Assembly: GCF_001544195.1 (NCBI RefSeq) | Contig: NZ_BCPY01000003.1 | Coordinates: 79,368 to 143,367 of the forward strand | Source: Tetragenococcus solitarius NBRC 100494 | GTDB lineage: Bacteria > Bacillota > Bacilli > Lactobacillales > Enterococcaceae | Reading direction: 5' to 3' | DNA: 64,000 nt | In this document: piece by piece, positions 17,934-26,479 of the stretch | Layout of the letters: each line of letters opens with the position of its first letter | How positions within the stretch are numbered: the first letter of the stretch is position 1 | Position numbers and translations under genes: made by a program | Notes under the pieces: generated by a model | What the model saw: the letters and a program-made list of their open reading frames with translations, nothing else | Database searches by the model: none | What the model was told of the DNA's origin: nothing

Positions 17934-20900
17934 TTAATCAGCTAAACAGCTTGTAATATAACTTTGTCCAGCACCATTTGTTTTTACAATCATTTGTTGT
18001 GTAATACGACTTTTAAGTTCACGTACATGGCTGATGATACCAATCATCCTTCCTTCATCTTCTACCATTTCCAAAGCTTCGATTGCCATTTCTAAAGCCT
18101 CTTCATCTAAAGATCCGAAACCCTCATCAATAAATAAGGTTTCAATCACAACACCGCCAGCATGGCTTTGTACCACATCACCTAAAGATAAAGCCAATGC
18201 TAAAGCTGCGATAAAACTTTCTCCTCCAGATAAAGTATGAGCTCTCCGGCTAGTTCCAGCATGGTCATCATAGATGCTAATTTCTAGACCTGTTGATTTT
18301 TTATAGCTGCCTTTTTCGTCAGAAAGTAAAAATTGATACCGCCCCTGGGTTAATTTATTTAAACGTTCATTGGCAGCTTCTAGAATTTCAGCAAAAAAAG
18401 ATTGCAATACATAACGTTCAATCCCCAGTCTTTCTAGGTTATCACCATTCATCGTTTCTGCCAACTGTTTAATCTGAGACATCTCTTCCATCTTTGTTTG
18501 ATTTGCTTTATAAAGCTGAGTAAAGTCAGTCGTTATTTTTTTATTTGCGCGTAGAGTTTCTTCTTTTTGAATCAAAGAAGTTTGCGTTTCATCTACTTTT
18601 TCTTCTACTTCTTGTAATTTCTTCTCTAAAAATTCCAAATCAGGACGTTCTCTTTGTTTATAATCTGCCAATTCACCTAAACGTTTTTTTGTATATTCAT
18701 GTTCATTTTGGTCTTGGTTAATCTGTTGCTCTAATGTTTCTAACTGACTTAATTCAGCTAACATTTTGCGCATATCATTTTCTGTCAAAGCAAATGGGCT
18801 ATTATCAACTGCTTGGCTAAGTTTATGATTTAAAGTTCTTATCTTTTCTTGTAAGTGTTGCGCTTGTTGTTGTTGCTGTAAATTTCGTTCTTTTAAAGTG
18901 GTTATTTCAGTCTGCAAATTTTCTTTTTGTTTTTTATAGTCGTCTATTTTTCCTTGAATATTTGCTATTTTTTCTTCTAAATATTTTTTCTGTTCTTCAA
19001 GGTTTTGGCTGCTTTGGGCGCCTAATTGTTCTTTTAGAGTAGACGCTTCTGTTGTTATCTTAGTTTTTTCAGATTTATTTGTTAAGTACTGTTCTTGTAA
19101 TTGCGCTAAAGTGGTTGCTATTTTTTCATTTTCTTTTTGTAATTTATCTTGTTTTAATTCAGCTTTTGAAATTGCTGTTTTTCGTTTGTTGAGATTATCT
19201 TGCCACTGCTGTAAATGATCCTGCGGACGAATATCTAACACAGAAATAGACAAAGTATCCTCACATTCTTTAGTGAGTTCTTGCAATGTCACTTGCGCCT
19301 GGTCGACAGAGTTTTTGCATTTTTCTTGTTCTTTTTTACTGTTTTCAAGCATTGTTGAAAACTTTTGTTTCTGCTCTAAAACTTGCGTATACTCTTCTTC
19401 ACTTTGAGCTAGTGCCTCTTCGCTTTGCGTAATCTCTTCTAATGTATAGGTATGTGTGTTGCTAGCAACTTTATTATGATGAACTGAACCACATACTGGA
19501 CAAGGCTCTCCTTCTTTTAAAAGTAATTGTAGACGAGCAATCTGCATTTTAGCATTATCACTACGTGCAGTATCAAGCGTCTCTTTACTTGTTTCTACCG
19601 CTTGCAGACAAGTCTCTAATTGCTGGTTTAACTTATCCGTCTCTTTTTGCGCTTTTTGATAAGCTTTGATTTGATCATTTTGCTCTGCTTGGGCTTTTTC
19701 AAAACGTTTTGCAAGCTCATTAGCGCGATACAGCTGAATTTCTTCTTGCTGTATATCAGATTTTTGCTGTATCTGTTGATTTAACGATTGTTCACTAATT
19801 TTGTTTTTTTCTAGTTGATGATTCATTTCGTCGATTTTATCTTCTTGCTGTGTTAGTTTCAAACCAAGCTGTTCTTTTTGCTCAGTCAATTGGTTTATCT
19901 TTTGCGCAAGCGGTAATTGTTCATTGATACGCTGCAGAGTGTACTGATCGTCTTTTTGTTGCCTTTGCCATTGTTCGTATTCTGCTTGCTGGTTTGCTAA
20001 TTGCTCTTGCTGAGTTTGTTTCTTTTTTAAAAAGGAATCGATTTCTTCTAAAGAATGTTTTAATTGCTTGGCTTCTTCATTGTATTCATCTTGTTGTGCT
20101 AATAATCCTTTTTGCTCATTTACCCAAGAAAGTTGGGCAAAATATTGTTTTTTACGTTTTATTTCCGGTTCCTTGGCTTTTAATCTTTCTTGCGTTTGAA
20201 GTAATTTCTCATACTCATTAAGTATCTTGTCCGTTTCTTTTCCGTTATAAAAAGCTTTTTCTGCTTTCTTCTTGTCTTCTTTTTGACTTGTAAGATTCTT
20301 TTGTTCTGTAACAATTTCAGTTTTTAATCGTTCTAATTCATCTTGCCATTGTGTCAATGTTTCTTGATAAGAGTTGGGAATTTTTTCCTGAGTTTGAAAT
20401 TGCTGCTGTAAATTTTCCAACTGATCTGTTTGCTTAGCTAACTCTTTATCTATCCTCTTTTGCTGGCTACGCAGCCAGTCACTCAACCGTTGGTAAAGCT
20501 GAGTCCCAAATAAATTACGTAAGAGCTTTTCTTTGTCATTACTAGAAGCAACCAAAAAATTACGAAACTCTCCTTGGGGCAGCAAAACAATCTGGAAAAA
20601 CTGCTTGGCATTAACGTTTAATAACTCCGTAATAAAATGATCCACTTCGCTTTTTTTCCCATACTGAGTCAGTACTGTTCCAGAAACAGAATAAACAGTT
20701 AAACGAACTTTCGTCGCTTGATTGGTAAACCCCTGATCTCTTTTTTTTGCGACCCTCTGTTCAGGAGAACGACTAATTTCGTAAAATGTTCCTTGATGTT
20801 CAAAACTAAAAGTCACTTCAGTTAATTCTTTGGCAGGCGCGAAGGTGGAACGCATCTCTTTTCCAGTACGTAGATGACCCGAAGTTTCACCAAATAAAGC

Positions 20901-21050
20901 AAAAGTCATACCATCAAAAATGGTCGTTTTGCCCGCTCCTGTCTTACCAGAAATCAAAAATAATCCACCCGTTTGAAAATCGGTGAAATCCACCGTTTCA
21001 TTAAGAAATGGCCCAAAATTTTTCAAGGTTAATTTTCTAGGTTGCATCAT
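17934..21050 (-). CDS. sbcC: exonuclease subunit SbcC (Rad50-like)
   Basis: 1038-residue SMC-like ATPase. The Walker A is near the N-terminus (ISGKTGAGKTTIFDG), followed by a very long Gln/Glu/Lys-rich coiled coil, a zinc hook (PCPVCG, about residue 515), a second coiled coil and the C-terminal ABC lobe (LSGGESFIAALALAL, LFIDEGFGSLDEEAL). With SbcD it cuts hairpins and processes double-strand ends. ATG at 21050 overlaps the sbcD stop by 4 bp (ATGA) and follows GAGAGG; the adjacent second ATG is possible. Confidence 0.93.
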   Translation of the reverse strand: MMQPRKLTLKNFGPFLNETVDFTDFQTGGLFLISGKTGAGKTTIFDGMTFALFGETSGHLRTGKEMRSTFAPAKELTEVTFSFEHQGTFYEISRSPEQRVAKKRDQGFTNQATKVRLTVYSVSGTVLTQYGKKSEVDHFITELLNVNAKQFFQIVLLPQGEFRNFLVASSNDKEKLLRNLFGTQLYQRLSDWLRSQQKRIDKELAKQTDQLENLQQQFQTQEKIPNSYQETLTQWQDELERLKTEIVTEQKNLTSQKEDKKKAEKAFYNGKETDKILNEYEKLLQTQERLKAKEPEIKRKKQYFAQLSWVNEQKGLLAQQDEYNEEAKQLKHSLEEIDSFLKKKQTQQEQLANQQAEYEQWQRQQKDDQYTLQRINEQLPLAQKINQLTEQKEQLGLKLTQQEDKIDEMNHQLEKNKISEQSLNQQIQQKSDIQQEEIQLYRANELAKRFEKAQAEQNDQIKAYQKAQKETDKLNQQLETCLQAVETSKETLDTARSDNAKMQIARLQLLLKEGEPCPVCGSVHHNKVASNTHTYTLEEITQSEEALAQSEEEYTQVLEQKQKFSTMLENSKKEQEKCKNSVDQAQVTLQELTKECEDTLSISVLDIRPQDHLQQWQDNLNKRKTAISKAELKQDKLQKENEKIATTLAQLQEQYLTNKSEKTKITTEASTLKEQLGAQSSQNLEEQKKYLEEKIANIQGKIDDYKKQKENLQTEITTLKERNLQQQQQAQHLQEKIRTLNHKLSQAVDNSPFALTENDMRKMLAELSQLETLEQQINQDQNEHEYTKKRLGELADYKQRERPDLEFLEKKLQEVEEKVDETQTSLIQKEETLRANKKITTDFTQLYKANQTKMEEMSQIKQLAETMNGDNLERLGIERYVLQSFFAEILEAANERLNKLTQGRYQFLLSDEKGSYKKSTGLEISIYDDHAGTSRRAHTLSGGESFIAALALALSLGDVVQSHAGGVVIETLFIDEGFGSLDEEALEMAIEALEMVEDEGRMIGIISHVRELKSRITQQMIVKTNGAGQSYITSCLAD

Positions 21051-22174
21051 TGTTCCTCTCTTTCTGTATCGATTGCTTGTTGAAGACCCTGTTCTAACCA
21101 AGAGCGTTGCTTTTCAGTTAATTCATCTCCAGTAATCTCCTCAAAAAAAGAAGTTAACATTTGGTAGGGGGACTTTTTACGCTGTTTTACTTTGTTTAAA
21201 AGATTTGACTGATCACGCCCGTTCACCCGCTCTACACCTAAGATATTCGGATAAATAGCGCGAAGCTGGTTCATCATATTTGTAATAACACTACGGTTGG
21301 TTAATTGAAAGTACCAAAAAGAAGTACGTTCTTGCTGTTGATAAAAGTCCGGGTCAGTCAGTGTTTCAAACGAGGCTTGCAGCACACGTATATCCCGTTT
21401 AGGTTCAAGTTGATGAAATTCTGGCACCATGTTTTTGCTATCGAGAATCCACACGCCTTTAGAATCATCTTTTTCAGATAAGGAAAATTTTAAGGGCGAC
21501 CCGCTATAGCGAGCATTTTCGGCGTTTAAAGCGTTTTTTGAATGTAAATGCCCTAAAGCTACGTAATCAAAATCCTGGATCAATTCATAAGGAATCCCAT
21601 TTAAGCCACCAACTTCAATAGGAGTTTCAGAATCACAGCGCGTACTTCCGGCAACAAAAAAATGGGTCACCAGTACTTGTTTTTTGTTAGGATTAAAGGC
21701 TTGTTTCATTTTTTCAACGATTTTTTTAATAGCTTCCTGTAAGCTTAATTTTTCTTCTTCAAAATACACACGTGCTGTGATCGGTTCAAAATACGGCAGC
21801 AGAAAGAATTGGACATCATCCATTTCAATCGGTGTAAAAGATTGCTTTAAATCCGTATATAAATGAAAATTTGTTTGTTCGTACCAAGGCATGCCCGTAC
21901 GAAGACGAACCGCTGAATCATGATTGCCCGAAATAGCTAAAATTGGCAAGTTATTTTGTAAATTTATTTTTATAAAAGCTTGATTGAGTAACTCACAGGC
22001 CTCCACACTAGGTACACTACGATCGTATAGGTCTCCTGCGATAACCAGAGCATCTACCTTCTGAGTAATCGCAATGTCTAAAATTTGATCAAGAATTTGT
22101 TTTTGATCGGATAGCAAGTCATAACCATGAAGTTTTTTTCCTATATGCCAATCGCCAGTATGTAAAAAACGCAC
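21047..22174 (-). CDS. sbcD: exonuclease subunit SbcD (Mre11-like)
   Basis: 375-residue calcineurin-like nuclease. Metal-binding motifs appear in order: GDWHIGK, VIAGDLYDR, AISGNHDS, VTHFFV and ALGHLHS. It supplies the nuclease of the SbcCD complex. GTG at 22172-22174 is chosen because GAGGTG lies 6 nt upstream and it places LHTGDWH in the usual position; the frame opens 10 codons earlier. Overlaps sbcC by 4 bp, so they are coupled. Confidence 0.93.
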   Translation of the reverse strand: MRFLHTGDWHIGKKLHGYDLLSDQKQILDQILDIAITQKVDALVIAGDLYDRSVPSVEACELLNQAFIKINLQNNLPILAISGNHDSAVRLRTGMPWYEQTNFHLYTDLKQSFTPIEMDDVQFFLLPYFEPITARVYFEEEKLSLQEAIKKIVEKMKQAFNPNKKQVLVTHFFVAGSTRCDSETPIEVGGLNGIPYELIQDFDYVALGHLHSKNALNAENARYSGSPLKFSLSEKDDSKGVWILDSKNMVPEFHQLEPKRDIRVLQASFETLTDPDFYQQQERTSFWYFQLTNRSVITNMMNQLRAIYPNILGVERVNGRDQSNLLNKVKQRKKSPYQMLTSFFEEITGDELTEKQRSWLEQGLQQAIDTEREEQ

Positions 22175-22235
22175 AGTCTTCACCTCTAAAAATGTCTTTC
22201 CCATTATTATACCACTTTTTCCCTTGAGCTAAAGC

Positions 22236-22274
22236 CAAAAAAGTACAGCAACTGATTTATCAGCGCTGTACTTC
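22236..22274 (-). terminator. terminator after the acyltransferase gene
   Basis: AAGTACAGC pairs with GCTGTACTT, plus an inner CTGAT/ATCAG stem, followed by TTTT on the minus strand, directly after the acyltransferase stop. Confidence 0.75.
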
Positions 22275-22277
22275 TCT

Positions 22278-22895
22278 TTATTTTGGTTCATAATGAAAAT
22301 TCGGGTCAATCTCTTCGTCAATTTTGTCAAAAGATGCTTGCAAACGTTGTTCAACAATTTGCATTCCCTTATCATCTGTCTTTTTAATATCACTTAAATC
22401 AATTGGTTCTCCAAATCTTACAGTCACGCGTTTTCTTTTAAATAAATCTTTTAATGACAAGGGGCCTTGATATACACAAGGAACAATTCGTACTTTAGCC
22501 ATTCTGCTTATAACGACGGTGCCTCCCTTAAGCTCAGAAGAATGACGCGTACCGCTTGGAAACATCAATAAGCTTAAATCCGTATTGCGCAATAGTTTTA
22601 CTGGCGTTTTTATCGTACTAGGTCCCGGGTTATCTCTTTTAACTGCAAACGCATTGGCATGCACTAGGATAAATCGTAATATTGGATTTTTAAATAACTC
22701 TTCTTTAGCCATAAAAGCAAATTTTTTAGGACTTGCGGCTACGGCTAAGTAAAGTGGTTCCCACCACGTTCTATGCGGAGCAACTAAAATATAATTTTCA
22801 TCTTGCGGTAACATTTCTTTATTTTCATAATGAGCATTCCCATTTACTAAAAATAAAAGGGCTCTTACAATAACACGCATAAATAAATAAAACAT
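22278..22895 (-). CDS. 1-acyl-sn-glycerol-3-phosphate acyltransferase-like (PlsC family)
   Basis: 205-residue membrane-associated acyltransferase. A hydrophobic N-terminus is followed by the catalytic block APHRTWWEPLYL, an HxxxxE variant of the usual NHxxxxD, then FMAKEELFKNP and the MFPSGTRHSSELKGG motif (the usual EGTR is SGTR here). It probably acylates lysophosphatidic acid or a related lipid. ATG at 22893-22895 follows GGAAAG; the longer frame lacks a binding site. Divergent from trmN6. Confidence 0.8.
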   Translation of the reverse strand: MFYLFMRVIVRALLFLVNGNAHYENKEMLPQDENYILVAPHRTWWEPLYLAVAASPKKFAFMAKEELFKNPILRFILVHANAFAVKRDNPGPSTIKTPVKLLRNTDLSLLMFPSGTRHSSELKGGTVVISRMAKVRIVPCVYQGPLSLKDLFKRKRVTVRFGEPIDLSDIKKTDDKGMQIVEQRLQASFDKIDEEIDPNFHYEPK

Positions 22896-23044
22896 AGTCT
22901 CTTTCCTTTGATATGAACTTTTATTTCTAGAAATAGTATGCAAGAAAAAAGAGGGTTTGACAAGTTTTTTATTTTAACTTCATTTTAATTTTAAATAAAA
23001 AAAGGTATAATGCATAAGAATAAATAAAAGGAGGCAGCTATTTT

Positions 23045-23782
23045 ATGTGTTTAAAAGATGACGAGCGTATCGATCAACTTTACGCTGACGATATTAAAAT
23101 CATCCAAAGCCCAAGTGTCTTCTCCTTTTCATTAGATGCCGTCTTGCTAGCCAACTTCCCTAAGATTCCCAAAAAAGGAACCATTGTCGATTTATGTGCG
23201 GGAAATGGCGCAGTTGGTTTATTTGTCGCGAAAAAAACGCAAGGGAAAATTTATCAAATTGAACTTCAGGAAAAATTAGCCGATATGGCACAACGGAGCG
23301 TCCGTTTGAATCATTTAGAGAACCAAAATGAAGTCTTAGCAATGGATGTAAAAGATAGTCTTGCTAAAATTCCTAGTGATTCATGTGATTTGGTCCTTTG
23401 CAATCCGCCTTATTTTAAAAATCTACCTAACAATCGTAAAAATCCTAACCCTTATTATGCTATCGCACGTCATGAGGTACATACCAATTTAAACGAAATA
23501 TTATTCGTCTCATCTAAGTTATTAAAAATGAATGGGCATTTCGCTATGGTGCACCGCCCCGACCGTTTTTTAGAAATTATTGATTTAATGAAAAAAAACC
23601 GGCTTGCACCTAAACGAGTCCAATTTGTATACCCTAAGGCTGGTAGAGAAGCGAATATCTTATTAATCGAAGGAATTAAAGATGGAAAGACCGATGGTTT
23701 CAAAGTACTTCCGCCTATGTTTACTTATGACGCTACGGGCAATTATTCTTTAGAAACGAGTAGATTACTTTATGGCAAATAA
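23045..23782 (+). CDS. trmN6: tRNA1(Val) (adenine(37)-N6)-methyltransferase
   Basis: 245-residue class I methyltransferase of the YfiC/YabB type. SAM motif IVDLCAGNGAVGLFV (about residue 45) and catalytic NPPYF in LVLCNPPYFK mark an N6-adenine enzyme. N-terminal DDERIDQLYADDIKIIQS and the C-terminal basic region are typical. ATG follows AAAGGAGG. It overlaps the GIY-YIG gene, as in B. subtilis yabB-yazA, which supports the family call; the tRNA target is inferred from E. coli. Confidence 0.85.
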   Translation: MCLKDDERIDQLYADDIKIIQSPSVFSFSLDAVLLANFPKIPKKGTIVDLCAGNGAVGLFVAKKTQGKIYQIELQEKLADMAQRSVRLNHLENQNEVLAMDVKDSLAKIPSDSCDLVLCNPPYFKNLPNNRKNPNPYYAIARHEVHTNLNEILFVSSKLLKMNGHFAMVHRPDRFLEIIDLMKKNRLAPKRVQFVYPKAGREANILLIEGIKDGKTDGFKVLPPMFTYDATGNYSLETSRLLYGK

Positions 23783-24062
23783 AAACCAATATTTTTATGT
23801 TCTACGTTGTAAAGATCATAGTTTTTATGGCGGATATACAACAGATCTTAATCGGCGCTTAAAGGAACATAACCAAGGAAATGGCGCTAAATATACACAC
23901 CCCAAAAGTCGAAGACCCCTTGACATTGTACATGCGGAAGCCTTTGCAACAAGAAGCCAAGCCACTAAAGCTGAAGCCTTCTTTAAAAAGCTTTCCCGTA
24001 AAGAAAAAGAAAATTACCTACGCCTACATCAGGATAAAAACGTCTGGCACAAAATGGACTGA
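23772..24062 (+). CDS. GIY-YIG nuclease superfamily protein (YazA/YhbQ type)
   Basis: 96 residues, a single GIY-YIG domain: YFYVLRCKDHSFYGGYTTDLNRRLKEHNQG, with the second half-site in GGY rather than YIG, and FATRSQATKAEAFFKKL. It is related to UvrC and SLX1 nuclease domains; biological role unknown. The start overlaps trmN6 by 11 bp, indicating coupling. Weak or no terminator follows; the crcB gene converges from the right. Confidence 0.88.
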   Translation: MANKNQYFYVLRCKDHSFYGGYTTDLNRRLKEHNQGNGAKYTHPKSRRPLDIVHAEAFATRSQATKAEAFFKKLSRKEKENYLRLHQDKNVWHKMD

Positions 24063-24109
24063 GCCGCATACATGCCTGACATTTTTTATCTTAATGTGAC
24101 AATTTTTTA

Positions 24110-24478
24110 CTAGTGTTTTAATAAATTTCCCAAAACAATCCCCAAAAAAGCAGCTAAAATGCCCAAAATATAAGAAACTCCTACATAACTAAAAAAATAT
24201 TTATATCTTTTTTCGCGAAGTAATTCTACGTTTTCTACGTTAAAAGTTGAAAATGTAGTAAAAGAGCCCATAAATCCGGTACCCGCTAAAAGGGAAAATA
24301 CAGGTCCAACGCTTAAACCAGTCAGTAGTCCCAGTAATAAAGAACCTAAAATATTGATAGCAAAAGTAGCAAATGGAAAAGTATAAGTCCATTGGCTCTT
24401 AATCCAATTTGTTGAAAGAACACGAGCCAGCACGCCAAAGGCTGCCCCTGCAGAAACTGTAAGACAGTTAACGAACAA
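24110..24478 (-). CDS. crcB: fluoride channel subunit CrcB/Fluc (second of pair)
   Basis: 122-residue, four-helix Fluc protein. Conserved motifs are GAAFGVLARVLS near the N-terminus, NILGSLLLGLLTG, and the pore segment GFMGSFTTFSTFNVE. Fluc channels expel fluoride passively; in many Firmicutes two different subunits make a heterodimer, as probably here. Start is TTG (24476-24478) after GAGG. It overlaps the preceding crcB by 11 bp, so the two are coupled. The operon starts at a fluoride riboswitch (25701-25808). Confidence 0.93.
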   Translation of the reverse strand: MFVNCLTVSAGAAFGVLARVLSTNWIKSQWTYTFPFATFAINILGSLLLGLLTGLSVGPVFSLLAGTGFMGSFTTFSTFNVENVELLREKRYKYFFSYVGVSYILGILAAFLGIVLGNLLKH

Positions 24479-24866
24479 TTTTACCTCTTCCTTTCCTCCG
24501 AATAATCAGCCAGTTACTCACTTGATATCCAATGATACAAGCAAGTAAACCGCCAAACAAACTGGCTAGTATATACCCACTGGCATAGACATATTCACCA
24601 TTTTGAAGCAACTCTGCAGATTCCAAAGAAAATGTCGAAAAAGTGGTAAAAGAACCAACAAAGCCAGTCCCAATCGCTGATACCAACCTAGCCGATAAAT
24701 ATGGAAGCTGACTTAAAAAACGGGTCACAAAAGCAAGTAAAAAACACCCCAATAAATTAATCATTAATGTGGCGCCAGGAAACTGTCCTGCGTCAATAAT
24801 TAAACTTAGAATATATCTAGAAGTTGCACCAAGTGCTCCAAAAATAACAAGTAAAACATAGTACAT
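24468..24866 (-). CDS. crcB: fluoride channel subunit CrcB/Fluc (first of pair)
   Basis: 132-residue Fluc subunit with GALGATSRYILS, NLLGCFLLAFVTRFL and GFVGSFTTFSTFSLES. It shares the same fold as its downstream neighbour and carries the Phe-box FTTFSTF motif that lines the pore. ATG 24864-24866 after GAGGAG. It lies 19 bp after the DUF190 gene and overlaps the second crcB. Confidence 0.93.
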   Translation of the reverse strand: MYYVLLVIFGALGATSRYILSLIIDAGQFPGATLMINLLGCFLLAFVTRFLSQLPYLSARLVSAIGTGFVGSFTTFSTFSLESAELLQNGEYVYASGYILASLFGGLLACIIGYQVSNWLIIRRKGRGKIVR

Positions 24867-24885
24867 GCCGAAATCTCCTCAAAAA

Positions 24886-25518
24886 TTATTTATTTGCGAT
24901 TAAATGTATAGGTGTAGTAAATATGGCTCCTTCTTCTACAACACTATCTAGACCTTGTAATAGCTCATCTAGATTTTCAGAAGAAATAACACATTCAATA
25001 ACAATTGGTGTCTGCTCACTGCGAGCAAATAATTTTTGTTTGTGAATAACATGGTCCTTCCCATAGCCAACAATCCCTCTAGTCATAGAAGTCCAAATAG
25101 CATTTTTTTCTTGAAAAAAATCAATCACCTTTTCGTATTCTTCTTTTCTAAACCATGAATTCTCTTCTTTTGTATATACTTTTACGGCAAAATGATCGTG
25201 GGTACTCATGTCTTTTTCCTCCATTCCTTTTACTATACTTATCTGACCATGTTTCAAGTTATCTTTTATTTCTTGCAAAACGCTCATAATCCGCTGTCCA
25301 CTATCTATTGTTTCAACAATAAGCGATAAGTCGTTAAATTGCTGGTCTTCAAGTATACTAATACGACGCTTATTTTGATAGTTTAGATTCATTTCACTAC
25401 GCCGGACTGTCAATCCAGAAAAACCATTCTTCCATAAAAATTGTTCAAGCCATTTGTAATCTGCTAATTGGTACGTCCCCGCTTTTTCACTAATGATAAT
25501 GCGTAGTAGATATTTCAT
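24886..25518 (-). CDS. tandem DUF190 protein of the fluoride operon
   Basis: 210 residues composed of two DUF190-like ferredoxin-type repeats (about 1-100 and 110-205): both begin with a basic beta strand (YLLRIIIS; FAVKVYTKE) and contain LTVRRS / MTRGIVGYG and VIVE-type strands. DUF190 proteins are typically about 100 residues and often sit beside crcB; the doubled form is notable. Biochemical role unknown; a PII-like fold suggests ligand or channel regulation. First gene after the fluoride riboswitch, about 180 nt downstream of the terminator. Confidence 0.8.
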   Translation of the reverse strand: MKYLLRIIISEKAGTYQLADYKWLEQFLWKNGFSGLTVRRSEMNLNYQNKRRISILEDQQFNDLSLIVETIDSGQRIMSVLQEIKDNLKHGQISIVKGMEEKDMSTHDHFAVKVYTKEENSWFRKEEYEKVIDFFQEKNAIWTSMTRGIVGYGKDHVIHKQKLFARSEQTPIVIECVISSENLDELLQGLDSVVEEGAIFTTPIHLIANK

Positions 25519-25700
25519 CTGCTTACTCCCCTCTTAAGTGCAAAAATAATATTATTTATAGCAATTTTCGATAAATAAGCTCTTTGTAATGTTACTTTAC
25601 CCTAACTTCCTATAATATTTGCATGTCAACTGGAAAACTATCAAGAAAGATATTTATTTAAATTCTTTTATAGTTGCGAGTATGTTCTTTCTTTAAAAAC

Positions 25701-25808
25701 AAAAAAACTGCTATATATTAGCGTTTATTTAACTACAATCCAAATAAACACTAATATATAACAGGCACCATCAACCATTACGGTAATTATAGGGAGTACC
25801 ATCCCTGC
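25701..25808 (-). promoter_or_regulatory. fluoride (crcB-type) riboswitch with intrinsic terminator, DUF190-crcB-crcB operon
   Basis: On the minus strand the aptamer carries the family hallmarks: GGGATGGTACTCCC stem-loop, a TAATTACC...TGGTTGATGG second stem and TGCC ending a pseudoknot. The pseudoknot pairs GGTAC with GTGCC; the eno switch has GGTGC with GCGCC, a compensatory change. Directly after, CTGTTATATATTAGTG opens a roughly 23-bp terminator stem (25708-25764) followed by seven T. Fluoride binding should prevent terminator formation and turn the operon on. Confidence 0.9.
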
Positions 25809-25814
25809 GTTTAA

Positions 25815-25843
25815 ATACTAGCATGTTTGTTATTTATCTGCAA
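25815..25843 (-). promoter_or_regulatory. promoter of the fluoride-channel operon
   Basis: TTGCAG (25838-25843) and TAGTAT (25815-25820), 17 bp apart, with TGC directly ahead of the -10 (extended -10). Predicted transcription starts at the riboswitch 5' end. Confidence 0.7.
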
Positions 25844-25978
25844 TATTCATTCTATAAAACTTATAAGGTAAAAATGGTTCTCATATATTTTCCATAAAGT
25901 AAAAAGTAAGAGCATCTTCTTTTTCTGTCGAAGTAATAGGACAAATAATAATCAAGATTACAGCTAAATCTTTTTGAT

Positions 25979-26479
25979 TTATATAAAAGTTTCCATTACT
26001 CTCAATCCAATCAATGGATATTCTTCTTTTTCTAATCTTAGAACCGATAAACTAATATCCGGTTGGTCTAGAAATTTAGGATTCTTAACATAGGGTAAAA
26101 GAACTTTATGCTTCTTCTTATTAAATTTTATTGATTGCACAATAGAAACCAAAAATTCCAAAAAAAGGACTGGCGATTGAGTAATTACTGATTTTCCATA
26201 AGGAGATCGATTTATGAGATGCACCATTTCTTTAAAACATTCGTTAGGGTAATATCTATAATCGTTTTTAGGAACAATAATTGTCTTGGCGACTGTGTTA
26301 ATATCCATTACTTCCACCATTATCGCGTAAAAAGAAGTCAATGGTAGTAAACTTCCTACTACTAAATGATCAACTTTTTGAAAAACAAGTTCGTATTGCA
26401 CTCCTTCTCCTTCTTGTTCAACAAAATAATTATAATTTTCTAGCAAATAATATAATGCTTGTAATTGATAGACTTTCAT
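25979..26479 (-). CDS. uncharacterised protein, third gene after the MutS-like pair
   Basis: 166 residues, no family recognised. It has no signal peptide, an aromatic-rich N-terminus (MKVYQLQALYYLLENYNYFVEQ) and alternating beta/alpha character. The start ATG follows the stop of the upstream MutS-like gene by zero bases, so it is in the same transcript and probably coupled. Nothing resembling a terminator follows within 100 bp, before the DUF190 operon promoter. It could be a partner or regulator of the ATPases, but this is only context. Confidence 0.6.
   Translation of the reverse strand: MKVYQLQALYYLLENYNYFVEQEGEGVQYELVFQKVDHLVVGSLLPLTSFYAIMVEVMDINTVAKTIIVPKNDYRYYPNECFKEMVHLINRSPYGKSVITQSPVLFLEFLVSIVQSIKFNKKKHKVLLPYVKNPKFLDQPDISLSVLRLEKEEYPLIGLRVMETFI

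Noticed and set aside
24063..24109. Terminator between the GIY-YIG gene and crcB
   Set aside because: Only a 5-bp ACATT/AATGT stem with T6; too weak to list.
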